A DNA stretch of 64,000 nt, taken from positions 310,721,132 through 310,785,131 of the forward strand of contig CM042689.1 in NCBI GenBank assembly GCA_023614405.1. Direction: 5' to 3'. Both the position numbers and the translations under genes were made by a program. The stretch is from Avena insularis (taxonomy: Eukaryota; Streptophyta; Magnoliopsida; Poales; Poaceae). The notes below the pieces were generated by a model. That model was given only the letters and a program-made list of their open reading frames with translations, made no database searches and had not been told where the DNA came from. Below, in pieces: positions 46,112 through 58,005 of this stretch. Each line of letters begins with the position of its first letter. Positions within the stretch are counted from its first letter, which is position 1.

Positions 46112-49100
46112 CTATTTTGCTTGCCTCTTTCCGCTCGATCTCTTGTTATTTTTTTCACTGCTTGGTTCAACATGAAATAATTTGTTGATGCTCCTGGTTT
46201 TCTTACTAGGACCAGTTGGCCCCCACAACTTTTGCAGCAAAACCTCCTGAACTATTTTTGGTGGCAATTCAACAGCCAAATCAGCGATGTCGTTCAGCAC
46301 AACCTCCAGAACATGTTCAGGTGGCACCTCAATAGACTCTTTTGTTGCCTCTTCGGTTTGCACATTATCCAGAACAGGTGGCAACTCAATAGATTGCAAC
46401 ACAATATGATCAAGGACATGATCTGTTTCCATTGCAACATCCACAACAGGTGTCAACTCAATAGACTCAGTTTGCCTTGTTTGGTCATCAGTAAACATGA
46501 TCTGCACATTTCTCTTTTTTCTGAATCCACCAAGTCTTGCCTTTTTGGTTGGCCAGCATTTTTCAACAACAAGAGGCTGAACTGGACATTTTCTCCTGAA
46601 AAACATAATAGGTCATTTTGCAACAAAACAAAGTGAAGAAACAACAGTAACAATAACAAAAAATATTGCATACTTCTTTGGCTTTTTAGGAGTGTAACGG
46701 CATTTGGAAGACCCAACTCGGTGCCCAAGTTCCTGGCAAAGCTTGCATATGTTCTTGTTACCTTTTTGAGGTCTTTTTGGCTTGTCATCCTTTTCCCCTT
46801 TCTTACTACTCCCACCTTTCTCAAACCATGCCTTGAATCCACTTTGCTTAGGCCGGCCAGCTTTTCTTTTGGTCAGTGGAGGACAGATAGAAAATTCAAA
46901 TTCTACTTCAGGCCCTTGAGACTGGTCTGTAAGTGCTGGAATTGGAGTTGCCTATGCATCTTTGAATTTTTCTACTGAATAATATTCATGCAAATATAGG
47001 TGCATATTTAACTTTGGTTTGGAGGCCAAGAAGAGTAGGGCATGCTCACATGGCTTTCCAGTGTGTGCCACTCCAGGCAAGTGCATTCATGCACTTCAGT
47101 GTCAACAACATGTCTCCTTCCAGTTTTGGTGTCTCTAAATTTAGCACCCCACAAAGAAGATTTCTCAACTTTCAAATATGCAAGATTTCTACTCCTGTTG
47201 ACAACCTGTTGTACCACTGCTGGAAGCTTGTCCCCTTGCAGGACATCACCAATTCTTCTTCTCAATTCCCACAAGCACATGATCATGATCCTGATTAGGT
47301 CAACCATGTCATGTACAGGCAAGTCCTTTAAATCCTTGACCTTGTTGTTAAAACTCTCTGCCAAGTTGTTGTTGATATGATCACATTTGATGGCAGTATT
47401 AAATCCTGACCGATACCATAAGAGAGAGTGATAGGTTTGCAGCCATGTACCAAATTCATTCTTAGTACATGCTGCCATTATCTTACCAAGATGATATGAA
47501 TGTGTCTGGGTAGTGTAAGATCTTGCTGCAGGCCACATGCGCCCAAATTCTTCTCCTCTGAACTTTTTTAGCAAATTCATCCACATATGTCCAAAGCACT
47601 CTCTTTGCTCAGAATGGGGAAACACAGTCTTTACTGCATTTTTTAGGCCTTTGCATGCATCTGTATGAATTGCCAAAGGTGAGACTGGCCCTAAGCATCT
47701 TTTCAACTACATCATAAACCATGTCCATGAGGCCTCAGTCTCTGATTGAAGCAACCCAATGGCAACGAGGAACATCCAATTATGTCCATCCAGAGCATTG
47801 CATGCTGCTAGCTGACCATTCCACTTTCCAGTTAAAAATGAAGAGTCTATGCTTAAATATGGACGACATCTTTCTTTGAAACATCGATGCAAGGCTTTAA
47901 AGCCATAAAAACTTAGCGAAGAACACCTTGCCATCATCACTGACCTCAGTATCTATCTCCACAGCACTGCCAGGTGACCTTTTCTCAACCTCTGCTTTGA
48001 AGTTATACAACATCCTAAAAGTATTTGCCCAATCACCATACAATTCTTTCATTGCCCTTTGTTTTGCCTTCCACACAGTGCTATAATTCACCTTAATTGG
48101 GTAGTCCTTTTCCAAGTCTGTTTTTAGCCTCTTTGCAGTAGTGTTTGGTGTCTTGGCTAAAATAGGAGTGATCTTTTCAGCAACCCAAATTTGTGATGTC
48201 ATTGTTGATACTCTCTATGAACTAGGAATGCAAGTGTGTTCAAAAGGGATTTGATTAACTCTAATGGTGCTTCCATCTGGTTGGCGTCTAGCAGAAATGT
48301 ACCATTTGCAAGGATTGGCGCCCCATCAAAACCTCTACATCTAGCATAGAACTTCTTTTTATTAGTCCACTAAGTCTTGGCATCAAACTGCTTCTTGATT
48401 GCATAAGTTCTGTAACACATCCTAAACTCACCCATGCTTGGAAACAGTTTCCCTACTGCAATAACAGGGTTTTCCTTGTCATAGATAGTAACCAGCTCAT
48501 CATAATGTGCATCATTTACACCATCTGCAGCATTCTCCATCAGCTCTCTATCTACATCTTCATAAAATGTTCTATTACCACCATCATCATCAGCCAAATT
48601 AGTTTCATCAGTCTTTTCCTTATCTTTGTCATCTACTGGAATGCCAAATATTTTGGCCATTTCTGTGTCAGCCATTGGTGCTATGACTAAATTAGTAGTT
48701 TCATCTAACTCCACTGAATTCCAATCAACATACATACTAGCCCCTGCATCAACACCCTGTCCTGCATCAACATCATTTCTGTCTGATAATACTGTCACTT
48801 CAGTTCGTATGGGCACCATCTGCCTCTGTGAGTCCCAATCATCATCTGACATTTGCGAAGCAAAATTTGAAGCCACATATCCAACCTTGGAATCTGCTTC
48901 CAGATCGATGAGCTCAGCATGAAAAGTAACCTCTTTGTTTGTCCAGCCATCTTGTCGACCAATTTCATCTACTAAATCTTCTCCATCCTCAATTCTCAAA
49001 TATTCTCCATTCCAATTTTCAAACCGTAACAATGCAACTTCCTGCTGCGGACCCCAAGGAACACTTTGCCCGATTTTCTCCACCAAATTCTTCACGGCCA

Positions 49101-49161
49101 ATTCTTCCATTTGCTGCAGTTGTTGGGAATCAATATCTGCAAACTCAACCTCCCAACCCAT
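46112..49161 (-). pseudogene. MuDR-type MULE transposase, frame broken
   Basis: Order on the minus strand: N-terminal region from the ATG at 49161 (MGWEVEFADIDSQQLQQM) with an acidic stretch; MTSQIWVAEKITPILAK and YSTVWKAKQRAMKELYGDW; the DDE core with YLSIDSSFLTGKWNGQLA (first Asp), LAIHTDACKGLKNAV (second Asp) and NNNLAESFNNKVK (Glu); the SWIM finger start HECTCLEW; and a CCHC knuckle CKLCQELGHRVGSSKC. Catalytic acids are all present. Defects: a 1-bp loss near 47900 just before the core, an amber stop at about 47706 and a 1-bp frameshift inside the SWIM finger near 47060, after which the out-of-frame text reads GKPCEHALLFLASKPK. An intron cannot explain all three. Mobilisation would need an intact relative. 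Confidence 0.85.
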
Positions 49162-49594
49162 AGATGTACCTCTCTTGATGTTACGTACACTACCATCACC
49201 TAGTTTCGCTTTAGATGGGAAGAACTTGAAATTGAATTGGAATTTTCTCCGCCGCTCATAATCACCCCTGTTTTGTTTGAGTAGAGGCGGGCAGAGTGAA
49301 CTAGAGGAATTGGTGATTATCCAAATGCGATCAAATCAAATCAAAAAATAGTGAGATTGACCTATTAGAAGTGCTCTCTTGCCTCTCCATCTCGATTCCC
49401 CCGATTCAGCCAACCCGCCCACGGCAATCTAGCTCAGAAATCAGAAATCAGAGGGAAAGCGATTGGGTCAGAATCAAATCCAAGCGCAGGGAATGAGCTA
49501 GGGTTTCGAGATTACGCACCACCGATGGGCTACCCCTGAGATCACACGGGCTGCCTCTGCCGAGCACACGAAGTTGACGGCGCCGCCGCCAGAT
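49162..49594. other. 5' leader region of the MULE transposase
   Basis: Minus-strand leader. It contains 'ctagggtttcgag' at about 49500 and a GC-rich stretch (gcggcgccgtcaactt) next to the repeat unit at 49595. A MULE TIR may lie here but cannot be confirmed by eye. Confidence 0.4.
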
Positions 49595-49950
49595 TATAGC
49601 TAATCTATCAAGTGGGTGGGATCATGTTGGTCAGGTGCAGTGACTCACATAGCCACTAAGTTGATGATGGTGTTTCTAGCCAACCCAGAGAGGTCTAGAT
49701 CCAATGCAATGTTAGCATGGCCCCACATCTACCACAGTTGTGTGTGTCATGGCTTGGCATAGCAAAATTATAGCTAGATCTATCCAAACGTGGGGTATTT
49801 AGGTCAACGATCATGTCCGACTACTCGAAAGAGCCACTTGTGTACCATGTTTTCATCTACATTTATTCAAATGGACTCAAATTTGGCACGAGGGTTTATC
49901 ACCATGTGCCTAATGATGCTACCATTGTATCTAGCCATTTTAGTTTGAAA
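49595..49950. repeat. Single direct ~176-bp unit plus shared flank
   Basis: One unit (attatagctaatctatcaag ... ttggcatagcaaaattatagctagatctat) from 49595 to 49785. It is followed at 49868-49940 by 'aaatggactcaaatttggcac' and 'cctaatgatgcta', a block also found at 38713 and 52843. Confidence 0.8.
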
Positions 49951-50366
49951 TTTTCAAAAATTTAACCAACAAACTCAAAAACAGGCTTTCATTTGTGAAG
50001 CAAGTACCAAAACTACAATTTGAAACCTTCTAGTTGCATGCTTGTGCGGTTTTACATCACATTGGGAGCACATAAGAGCACTTGTACTTTTAACCGCATA
50101 ATCCACACTTCAAACACGGATATTTAACCGCAGCCGTTACAAAATATCTTGTACATTGACTACAATGTTGCATACAAATAACAGGACATAACACAATAAA
50201 AATACTAAAAGCCACCCTTGAAATAATTTGGAGGCCATTCCTCCGACAATGAGTAGATCCTACCCACCTGACTTTCATTGCTTGACATTTGAATTTCAGT
50301 TAGAGTTTTCATATCCATGTCGACTTCAAACAATCCAGGATCAAACCCAGTTGATAAGAATACAAA
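49951..50366. other. Unassigned 3' flank of the F-box-like pseudogene
   Basis: AT-rich sequence. The minus-strand coding text of the F-box-like gene may extend a little into it, but no domain is recognised. Confidence 0.35.
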
Positions 50367-52093
50367 TCATCCATTGCTTGATGCCTTCCTCATCTGAATT
50401 TTGTAGTAATAATTTGCGAACCCTGACTTACCCTCATTATTGAAAACTTCTTCCCAGCAGTCATCTGATATCCTAGATCCAATTTTTTGAACCAAATCAA
50501 CCTTAGACTCCAACGACCACACAGTGTGGTTGCCCTCATGATGTAGAACCCAGCTTTCAAGATCTCCATTGGAAAACTTAATGAACACCACCCCTCCTCC
50601 ACATTTAGGAGCTACCATGTAATCATTCCAAGAGTTAACATTGAATCCCATTTCATCTGACAATTCTATTATGCAAGTCTGTGATGTTAAAATGTCCAAA
50701 CAAACTATATACGCGACTACATACATCATGTATAGCTTGCCTCCAGATAAAAAACCATATGGATTACGGTGAAAGACAGGAACCACAGGTGATTGTGTTG
50801 GCGAACTTACTGTTCTTGACCACCCCCATCTTTATGAATACACATGTGAACAAACACCGGATCAGTACTGTTAAAGCTTACCCCGTTGTATTCAGAATTA
50901 AAGAGCGCAGCTGCATCTTTCTCGAAGAAAGGCAACCCTGACCACCCCCTTCCAAGTATAAACCCAAACTGCCCAAATGTGTTATTAGTGTGCTGACCCC
51001 CATTTCTTGGAATTTGCACTATATGCTCCATATCCAAAGAACTAAAACTATTTTTTCTTGCAGAGGGGCAAAACGTGTAGTAAACATCTGAATCCCCATA
51101 CATGCTTCCAGCTTTAAGACCAAGGACAACACCATCTGTTGAACTCAAAATATCCGCACCTTCCCACAGTTCACTGTTTAATAATGGGCGTAAAGCATTA
51201 GATGAACCTCTGTCTGATTTCCCCGTGCATAAATTAACCTAATACACTTGTTCTTGTTCCTGTTTTCCTGAACTGCACCAAAAAACATAGATGTGCTGGT
51301 GTTTTTGTCGAACTAAACCAGCTTTGCACAATTAGAGAGCTACTAGCTGACAACCAAGCATTATTGAAAATGCTGCAACGGATCAATGCCATAGAAGTTG
51401 CAATTTCAGACTTTGTAATAATTTTTGAAACCAAATCTGAGTTGCTCATCACTGAATCCACAGAAGTTTTCAATTCGACAGATATGCTGGATCCAACTCC
51501 ATCTGCCAAACAAGAAACCATATGTCATATGTTTGATACAATGCCATGAATTTTTTATACCAAGGAATAAAAGCATGTCGACAAGCTTCCATCATCTATA
51601 GAATAACAAATCAAACAACATAATAGAAATAAAATCCCTACAAACTATAGAAAACTACTAAATTCCACCACCCCCACCCCCCAATTTGCGAAGGAAGCTG
51701 TTATTGAAGCTTCCCTTCCTAAAAGCAGTCACTTCTAAAGAACAGAAAGTATTTTATTTTTCAATTGCTCCTTTGTATAAGAAACAATTAAAGTCAAATC
51801 CTTCAGCATATCCCAAACTATAGCATGGTTATTAAATACCCTAAGAAACAGATATACTCTGAAGACCTCTTTAGATGTACACATAACAGACATGTACCAT
51901 ACACACAATAGGAAAGCATACAAAATTTCACATATGCAGTCGGATAAAAGCAATCAACATTACCAGAAGCTTCTTTTTGAAATCCATCGCCTGAAGTGTT
52001 GAACTCTCTAAATCCTAGAGAATCTTCCATGGCGACAACCCAGCCAGACCTTGGAACCTTAGGCAAAAGCACACCCTCATCCCTCTCGTTCAT
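50367..52093 (-). pseudogene. Grass F-box-like protein gene, frame broken
   Basis: Exon 1 (52093-51964, MNERDEGVLLPKVPRSGW...) splices with donor GTAATG to an acceptor tttcttgtttggcag at 51503; the phase fits (G + AT). Exon 2 contains SNSDLVSKIITKSEIATSMALIRCSIFNNAWLSA-type text that resembles an F-box helix pattern. Further on, LSSTDGVVLGLKAG, FGQFGFILGRGWSG and then PVFHRNPYGFLSGGKLYMMY match the C-terminal part of a large family of grass F-box proteins that recruit targets to SCF ubiquitin ligases. The frame shifts near 51240 and again near 50800, so the product is probably lost. Family assignment is by recollection of the conserved GKLYMMY block. Confidence 0.5.
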
Positions 52094-52681
52094 AACGGCG
52101 TGATGTATGAGAGTTTTAGTGGAAGGATATAAGAATCAATTTGAATCTTAGAAGAGAGGATGGTTAGGGGCACCTTAGGTTAGGGTTCCAAAGGACGCAG
52201 CTGTTCATCTATAGCTATCGAAATTCCTTTTGTACCCCCCAGGACCAACTTTAGCCATGCTAGAAAAACACAAGGGGGGATTTGCAAAATAACTATGCTG
52301 TGCTCTGAACTGAAGCCATGTATGAAGCTAGTTCTGACTGGCCACTACGCTGATTACTACCAAACCCAAAAAAAATTATGTACGCTGAAAATCGATCTAT
52401 AAAAATTACTGATCAATCCAAAAAAAACATCCTTCCTGGTATATCTTAAGGGAAACAAACTCAATCCCGAAGAGAAACAAATTTAACCGTGAAACACAGA
52501 AACTTAGATTCATAGTGGATTAACTGAAGATTCTTTATATTTCCCATCTATCCCAGATAGTTCAGCTTTTCCATTTTCATATGACACCCATTTTTTAAGC
52601 ACCAAATATTAGCCGAAGATATCCCATGTTGTAAAATTTATCGTTTTAAAAAAACTAGGATTAGCCGAAGATTAGCCTTAG
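52094..52681. other. 5' flank of the F-box-like gene, no other gene
   Basis: AT-rich. Contains 'accttaggttagggttcc' at about 52170. Some phrases recur (agccgaagatat at 52610 and 52670). Nothing coding is recognised. Confidence 0.4.
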
Positions 52682-52930
52682 ATATCTCATTTTTATGACT
52701 TAATATTACATTAAAAAGTACTAGTGTTAGACCTGAATGATGCATACATTACCCCTCCCTAAATCATAACTAATAATAGTGAAATATTCATATTGTTTAA
52801 ATTACAAATTCATAATCCATTTTTTGATGTATTGATGCTAGCTAAATGGACTCAAATTTGGCACAAGGGTGTATCACCACGTACCTAATGATTCTAGCAT
52901 TGTATCTAGCCTAATGATGCTAGCATTGTA
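52682..52930. repeat. Dispersed block duplicated from the 38.5-kb region
   Basis: Nearly identical to 38550-38800 (tctcatttttatgacttaat ... cctaatgatgctagcattgtac). A third, partial copy is at 49868. The block always borders units of the ~176-bp repeat, so it is part of the same dispersed structure. Confidence 0.85.
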
Positions 52931-53741
52931 CCCAGAGAGGTCTATAGCCAATGCAATGTTGGCATGTGCCCACATCTACCACAAAGTGGCTCATCATGTC
53001 TTGGCATTGTATCTAGCCTAATGATGCTAGCATTGTACGCAGAGAGGTCTAGATCCCACGCAATGTTGGCATGGCCCCACATCTACCACAGTTGTGTGTG
53101 TCATGGCTTGGCATAGCGAAAGTATAGTTAGATCTATCAAGAGGGTAGGATCATGTTGTCCAAGTGATGACTCATACAACAACAAGTTGGTGAAGGTGTT
53201 TCTATCCAACCCAGAGAGGTCTCGATCCCATGCAATGTTGGCATGGCCCCACATCTGCCACAAGTGTGTCTCATGTCTTGGCATAGAAATCTTACATCTA
53301 GATCTATCAAGTGGGTGGGATCATGTTGGTCAGGTGTAGTGACTCACACAACCACTAAGTTGATGGTGTTTCTAGCCAACCTAGAGAGGTATAGATCCCA
53401 TGCAATGTTGGCATGGGCCCACATCTACCACCGTTGTGTGTGTCATGGCTTGGCATAGCAAAAGTATAGTTAGATCCATCAAGTAGGTAGGATCATGTTG
53501 GTCAGGTGTGATGACTCATACAACAACAAGTTGATGAAGGTGTTTCTATCTAGCCTAGAGAGGTCTAGACCCCATGCAATGTTGGCATGGCCACACATCT
53601 GCCACAAGTGTGTGTCATGGCTTGGCATAGCACTCTTATAGCTAGATCTATCAAGTGGGTGGGATCATGTTGGCCAGATGCAGTGACTCACACAGCCACT
53701 AAGTTGATGATGGTGTTTCTAGCCAACCCAGAGAGGTCTAG
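52931..53741. repeat. ~173-bp tandem array before module B
   Basis: About 4.5 direct units with anchors at 53131, 53301, 53472 and 53645, spacings 170-173. It breaks at 'gaggtctag' directly into module B at 53742. Confidence 0.85.
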
Positions 53742-54118
53742 GATCAAAAGGGTTGTTCGTAAATTTCTCAATTTTTCGATGTTCATCAAATGATCCCACA
53801 ATTTTTGCACATGATATACCAACGGTGCTTGTCAAGAATATGTAATTTATTTTATAAAATTCAAAATTGTAAAATAGCTATTTTGTTCAAATTTGTAAAT
53901 AGAAAATAAAAACGAATATAGGATAGAAGAAAAAAGTAAGACTCGGCGTGCAGGCAACAAGCCAGCCCAACTCCTACTCCCGCGCCCGCGTCACGGCTGC
54001 GTCCGAGCGTGAAGTAGTTTGGGGCGGCCCATCTTAATCCCGGGCATCAAACAGTAATGGGCTCTTTAGGGCCCAACGGAAAACCGTAGCGGGAAGGACT
54101 GACGCGGGTTGGAGTTTA

Positions 54119-54161
54119 GTCTCACATCACCGAGTGAGAAACGATTCTACCAGCTTATATA
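54119..54161 (+). promoter_or_regulatory. U6-type Pol III promoter, copy B
   Basis: USE GTCTCACATCA at 54119-54129 has two changes from copies A and C; the 24-bp gap and CTTATATA at 54154-54161 are kept. A gggcccaa box (monocot RGCCCR type) is at about 54069-54076. Probably a weakened promoter. Confidence 0.65.
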
Positions 54162-54182
54162 CCCTGCATTCATATCTTGCAT

Positions 54183-54345
54183 GAGCTTCTCTCAACAAAT
54201 CAACTATGACACATACTGCTGACACTTTTCTACATGTTGTACTACACTTGAAAAATATGGGCTACACGGGCCTGCATCCTAGGCCAACAATGGTCTCTCT
54301 AGTCATATGCAGGCTTTTGTGCTCGAAATGTGTATTAGGAATTTT
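54183..54345 (+). ncRNA. Putative Pol III transcript, copy B
   Basis: Expected from the G at 54183 to the T7 run at 54342-54348, ~163 nt. An inverted repeat GCCTGCAT (54270-54277) / ATGCAGGC (54307-54314) is present. Internal TTTT runs near 54229 and 54314 could end transcription early. No known RNA family recognised. Confidence 0.4.
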
Positions 54346-54499
54346 TTTCATTCCCTTTACAAGCTTGTTGTTTGTTTTGCTGAACATCTTTTCCAATATG
54401 TTTTACATGAAAAAACTTACTAATTATTTCTATAGTAGTTTTTTTGTTTTAGATTCAAAATTCAACTAATTTTTAGAAACAATTCAAAATTCATCTGTC

Positions 54500-55610
54500 A
54501 TAGTAGTGTTATACTTAGATCTATCAAGTGGGTGGGATCATGTTATCCCAACATTGCATTAGGCTCTAGACCCATATGAGTTGACTAGAAACACCATCAT
54601 CAAGTTTGTCGTGGCTTGAAAATAGCACTCTTATAGCTAGATCTATCAAGTGGGAGGGATCATGTTGGTCAAGTGTAGTGACTCAAACAACCACTAAGTT
54701 GATGATGGTGTTTCTAGCCAGCCCAGAGAAGTCTAGACCCCATGTAATGTTAGCATGGCCCCACATCTACCACAAGTGTGTTATGGCTTGGCATAACACT
54801 CTTACAGCTAGATCTATCAAGTGGGTGGGATCATGTTGTCCAGGTGTAGTGACTCACACAACCACTAAGTTGATGATGGTGTTTCTAGCCAACCTAGAGA
54901 GGTATAGATCCCATGCAATGTTGGTATGGGCCCACATCTACCACAGTTGTGTGTGTCATGGCTTGGCATAGCAAAAGTATAGTTAGATCTATCAAGTAGG
55001 TAGGATCATGTTGGTCAGGTGTGATGACTCATACAACAACAAGTTGGTAAAGGTGTTCATATCCAGCCCATAGAGGTCTAGACCCCATGCAATGTTGGCA
55101 TGGCCCCACATCTGCCACAAGTTTGTGTCATGGCTTGGCATAGCACTCTTATAGCTAGATCTATCAAGTGGATGGGATCATGTTGGTCAGGTGTAGTGAC
55201 TCACACAGCCACTAAGTTGATGATGGTGTTTCAAGCCTGTCCAGAGAGGTCTAGACCCCATGCAATGTTAGCATGGCCCCACATCTACCACGAGTGTGTG
55301 TCACGGCTTGGCATAGCACTCTTATAGCTAATCTATCAAGCGGGTGGGATCATGTTGGTCAGGTGCAGTGACTCGCACAACCACTAAGTTGATAATGGTG
55401 TTTCTAGCCAACCCAGAGAGGTCTAGATCCCATGCAATGTTGGCATGGGCCCACATCTACCACAGTTGTGTGTGTCATGGCTTGGCATAACAAAATTATA
55501 GTTAGATCTATCAATTAGGTACGATCATGTTGGCCACACATCCACAAGTTGGTGAAGGTGTTTCTAGCCACCCCAGAGAGGTCTAAAGCCCATGCAAAAA
55601 TTCAAAATTT
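54500..55610. repeat. ~172-bp tandem array after module B
   Basis: Anchors at 54518, 54640, 54811, 54986, 55158, 55331 and 55505. The first unit is a hybrid with an inverted piece (gacccatatgagttgactagaaacaccatc). The same hybrid follows module C at 63588. Confidence 0.85.
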
Positions 55611-56814
55611 GACCGGGCCACCTAAAATTCAAAAAAACATCAAAATTGTGTGAAACGTTGGACACATTTAACCGGGCACAATTGGCCCGAGACAGGCGAC
55701 CGGCATACGGGCTGGCCAAAGCCCATGCATCATACTCAGACGTTATTTTAATCCATGGACCTAAACCCTAAACCCCACAGGCCCCACCCACCCACCACGC
55801 ACACATCCCATGTTGTACGTACGCACAAAGAGGCACATCTTATCAGAGGGATTTTCTTGTTCGATCGCCTCGACTCCGCCCACATCGACTCCGCCCATCG
55901 CCGCCAACGACAAGATTTGAATTCTTTTCGTCCTGCCCTACGTGAGAGCTACATCGAGGACACACTGTTTCTTTTTGAGAAGATGCATAATCGCAGCACA
56001 CGCACTACCATTAAAGGTATTTTTGTACGCAATGTGGATTTATCATATAGTATTACTAGTTCTAAGTTCAGCAGAACTTCGATTAGAGATCGATCCATAT
56101 GGATCCGTTTGTTTAGTCATTAGATTTTCCGCCCAAGGGTAGTCGCCATTATGTCGAAGAATTGTTAGTGGATCTTCGTTAGGAATTCCAGTTGTTGGGC
56201 TCTGTTTGAGGGCGGGAAATCGTTTGGCATGATGTTTCCTGTTAATTCTGCTGTAATTTTTTTGTGTTAATTTGTTCTGTGTTAGACATCGCATCTCAAG
56301 CCTACATGTGGTGTTGAGATGCAATTTAGCTGGTTTGGTTTTTAAAAACGAATGATGTAGAAGTCCCTTTTGATCAAAAAATTGATTCTCCTGTTGTTAT
56401 TCAGTTTAGCTAGTTATGTGTAATATTATTCATATATGTTTGCAATAAAAGGTCTGTAAACACATGCACTACAGAAAAACTATGTGTGTAAACTCTTTAT
56501 TTGTAATTTTATATATGTGTAAACATTTTTAAAATGAAGTATATGTGTAAACATTTTTATATGCAATTGCACATGCAAAGATTTGTAATTATATTTGTAT
56601 GTGTAAATATATTTGTAATTGTATATATGTGTAAACAAGTTCAAAATCCCGCTCTCGATTTATCGGTAGTTAGGCGCGTCCAGAGATTTACCTGACATAG
56701 TGTAGTATAACGTACTCTTAGTGTTATCCATCTTAGTCTATGTGTGTTATGAATAGTATTATTTCTTCGGATGCCAACAAAACACCTAAATAAATATAGT
56801 TATTTTTCGACAGA
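55611..56814. other. 5' region of the Ulp1-like gene
   Basis: A telo-box-like 'acctaaaccctaaacccc' lies at about 55760, followed by a C-rich leader and a possible first exon ending at a GT near 56016 (attaaag|gtattt). The rest to 56814 is AT-rich and intron-like, with repeated 'tatatgtgtaaacattttt' phrases at 56480-56640. No other gene is recognised. Confidence 0.45.
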
Positions 56815-57465
56815 ATGGACAAAATCGGAGAAATGTGTTGTGCTGTTGAGAAGTGGTGTCATTTTGTGAAAAGTATGACACTGGCACAACGTGCCAAAAT
56901 TAGAGAAACTGACTTGCAGTGCATGCTTGAGATTCTCCCAGTAAAGTCAAGATGTCTGGTGATCAAATTTATGACAGAAAAATTTGATCCAAAGACAGAA
57001 AAATTTAATGTACGCAAGAATGATGGTGAAATATCTCTCACGGGAGTGGAAGTTGAGTGCATCTATGGTTTAAAAAATCATGGATTGAATATATCGGACA
57101 TTCTTTATGAGGAATATGATGACTCAAAGAATCGTATACCTGATAGCTTTGTAAGAAAAAAGACAGGTAATCTTGTAATTGATGACCTAATCGCCGATGT
57201 CATCAAGGATAAAGTCGCGGATGATGACTTTATCCATAGTGTTCTGTTACGATTGGGACAGTCCTTTACGAACGGAAGATCGTCTCAAAACAATACTATG
57301 CACTAGTAGAAGATGTGGGACGCATTAAAAAGCTGAATTTCAATGAGTATGTACGGACATACCTTATTGCTAGCCTAAAACAAGTAGGCAACGCATATGA
57401 AGCGAAGCAATGGCCGACAGGCAGCGCCATCTTGTTACAGGTAAATTCCATTCTCAACTTACATA

Positions 57466-57590
57466 CTTCCTCCGATTTAAACTAATTGACTTGGTTTTGT
57501 CTAGATTCGGATATATATATAGCACTAAAACATGTCTAGATATATCCAAATCTAGACAAATCTGAGTTAAATAATTTGAATCGGAGGGAG
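57466..57590. mobile_element. Stowaway-type MITE, 125 bp
   Basis: Ends CTTCCTCCGATTTAAAC and its near complement TTTGAATCGGAGGGAG, with TA at 57464-57465 and 57591-57592. It is in the intron after the first coding exon of the Ulp1-like gene. Confidence 0.85.
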
Positions 57591-57837
57591 TATATAATTA
57601 TCTACAATACATTTTTCTTTGTTTTAATATAATTTTGTTGTGATATTTGAAGTATCTGTACTATGAGAAGATACTCCCAGATGGCGCCGAGTATACGTCC
57701 AGAAGGCCATTGATGAGGAACTGGACGGAAGATGCGGCTTCGGCGAGAGACCCCTTAGAATTAAAGGGTCGTGCTTTGGGGAAGGTACATAAATACAAGT
57801 CATATTGTGGCTTATTTTTTGTTCTGCTAACGGTTCT

Positions 57838-58005
57838 AGGGCCTAGTTCTTTTGGCAGCTTAAAAAATAAGCTGCCCCTTCCCCAGCTTCTCTCATAAGC
57901 CGCTCAGCTTATCGGTTGGGGCTTCCAAACTAATTATATCATAACTAATTGAGAAGCTTCGACTAATAAGCCATGTGGCTTATGAGAAGAAGAGGAGGGG
58001 GACTT
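57838..58005. mobile_element. Probable truncated hAT/Harbinger-type MITE
   Basis: The start 'gggcctagttcttttggc' and repeated 'ataagctg/cttataag' palindromes are typical of a cereal MITE group. No matching right end is seen, so the boundaries are approximate. Confidence 0.4.

Larger units (their letters stand above)
53742..54499. repeat. Repeat module B around the Pol III-type promoter
   Basis: Starts at 'gatcaaaagggttgttcg' and follows module C base by base with few changes through 'attcaaaattcatc'. The first ~300 bp of module C are missing here. Confidence 0.85.

Noticed and set aside
41359..55327. Repeated 70-120-codon ORFs (VGSCWSGVVTHT, HAMLAWAHI) in the ~176-bp arrays
   Set aside because: They are the same satellite unit translated in one frame, occur in every array, and have no domain. 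A repeat unit whose length is nearly a multiple of three yields such frames.
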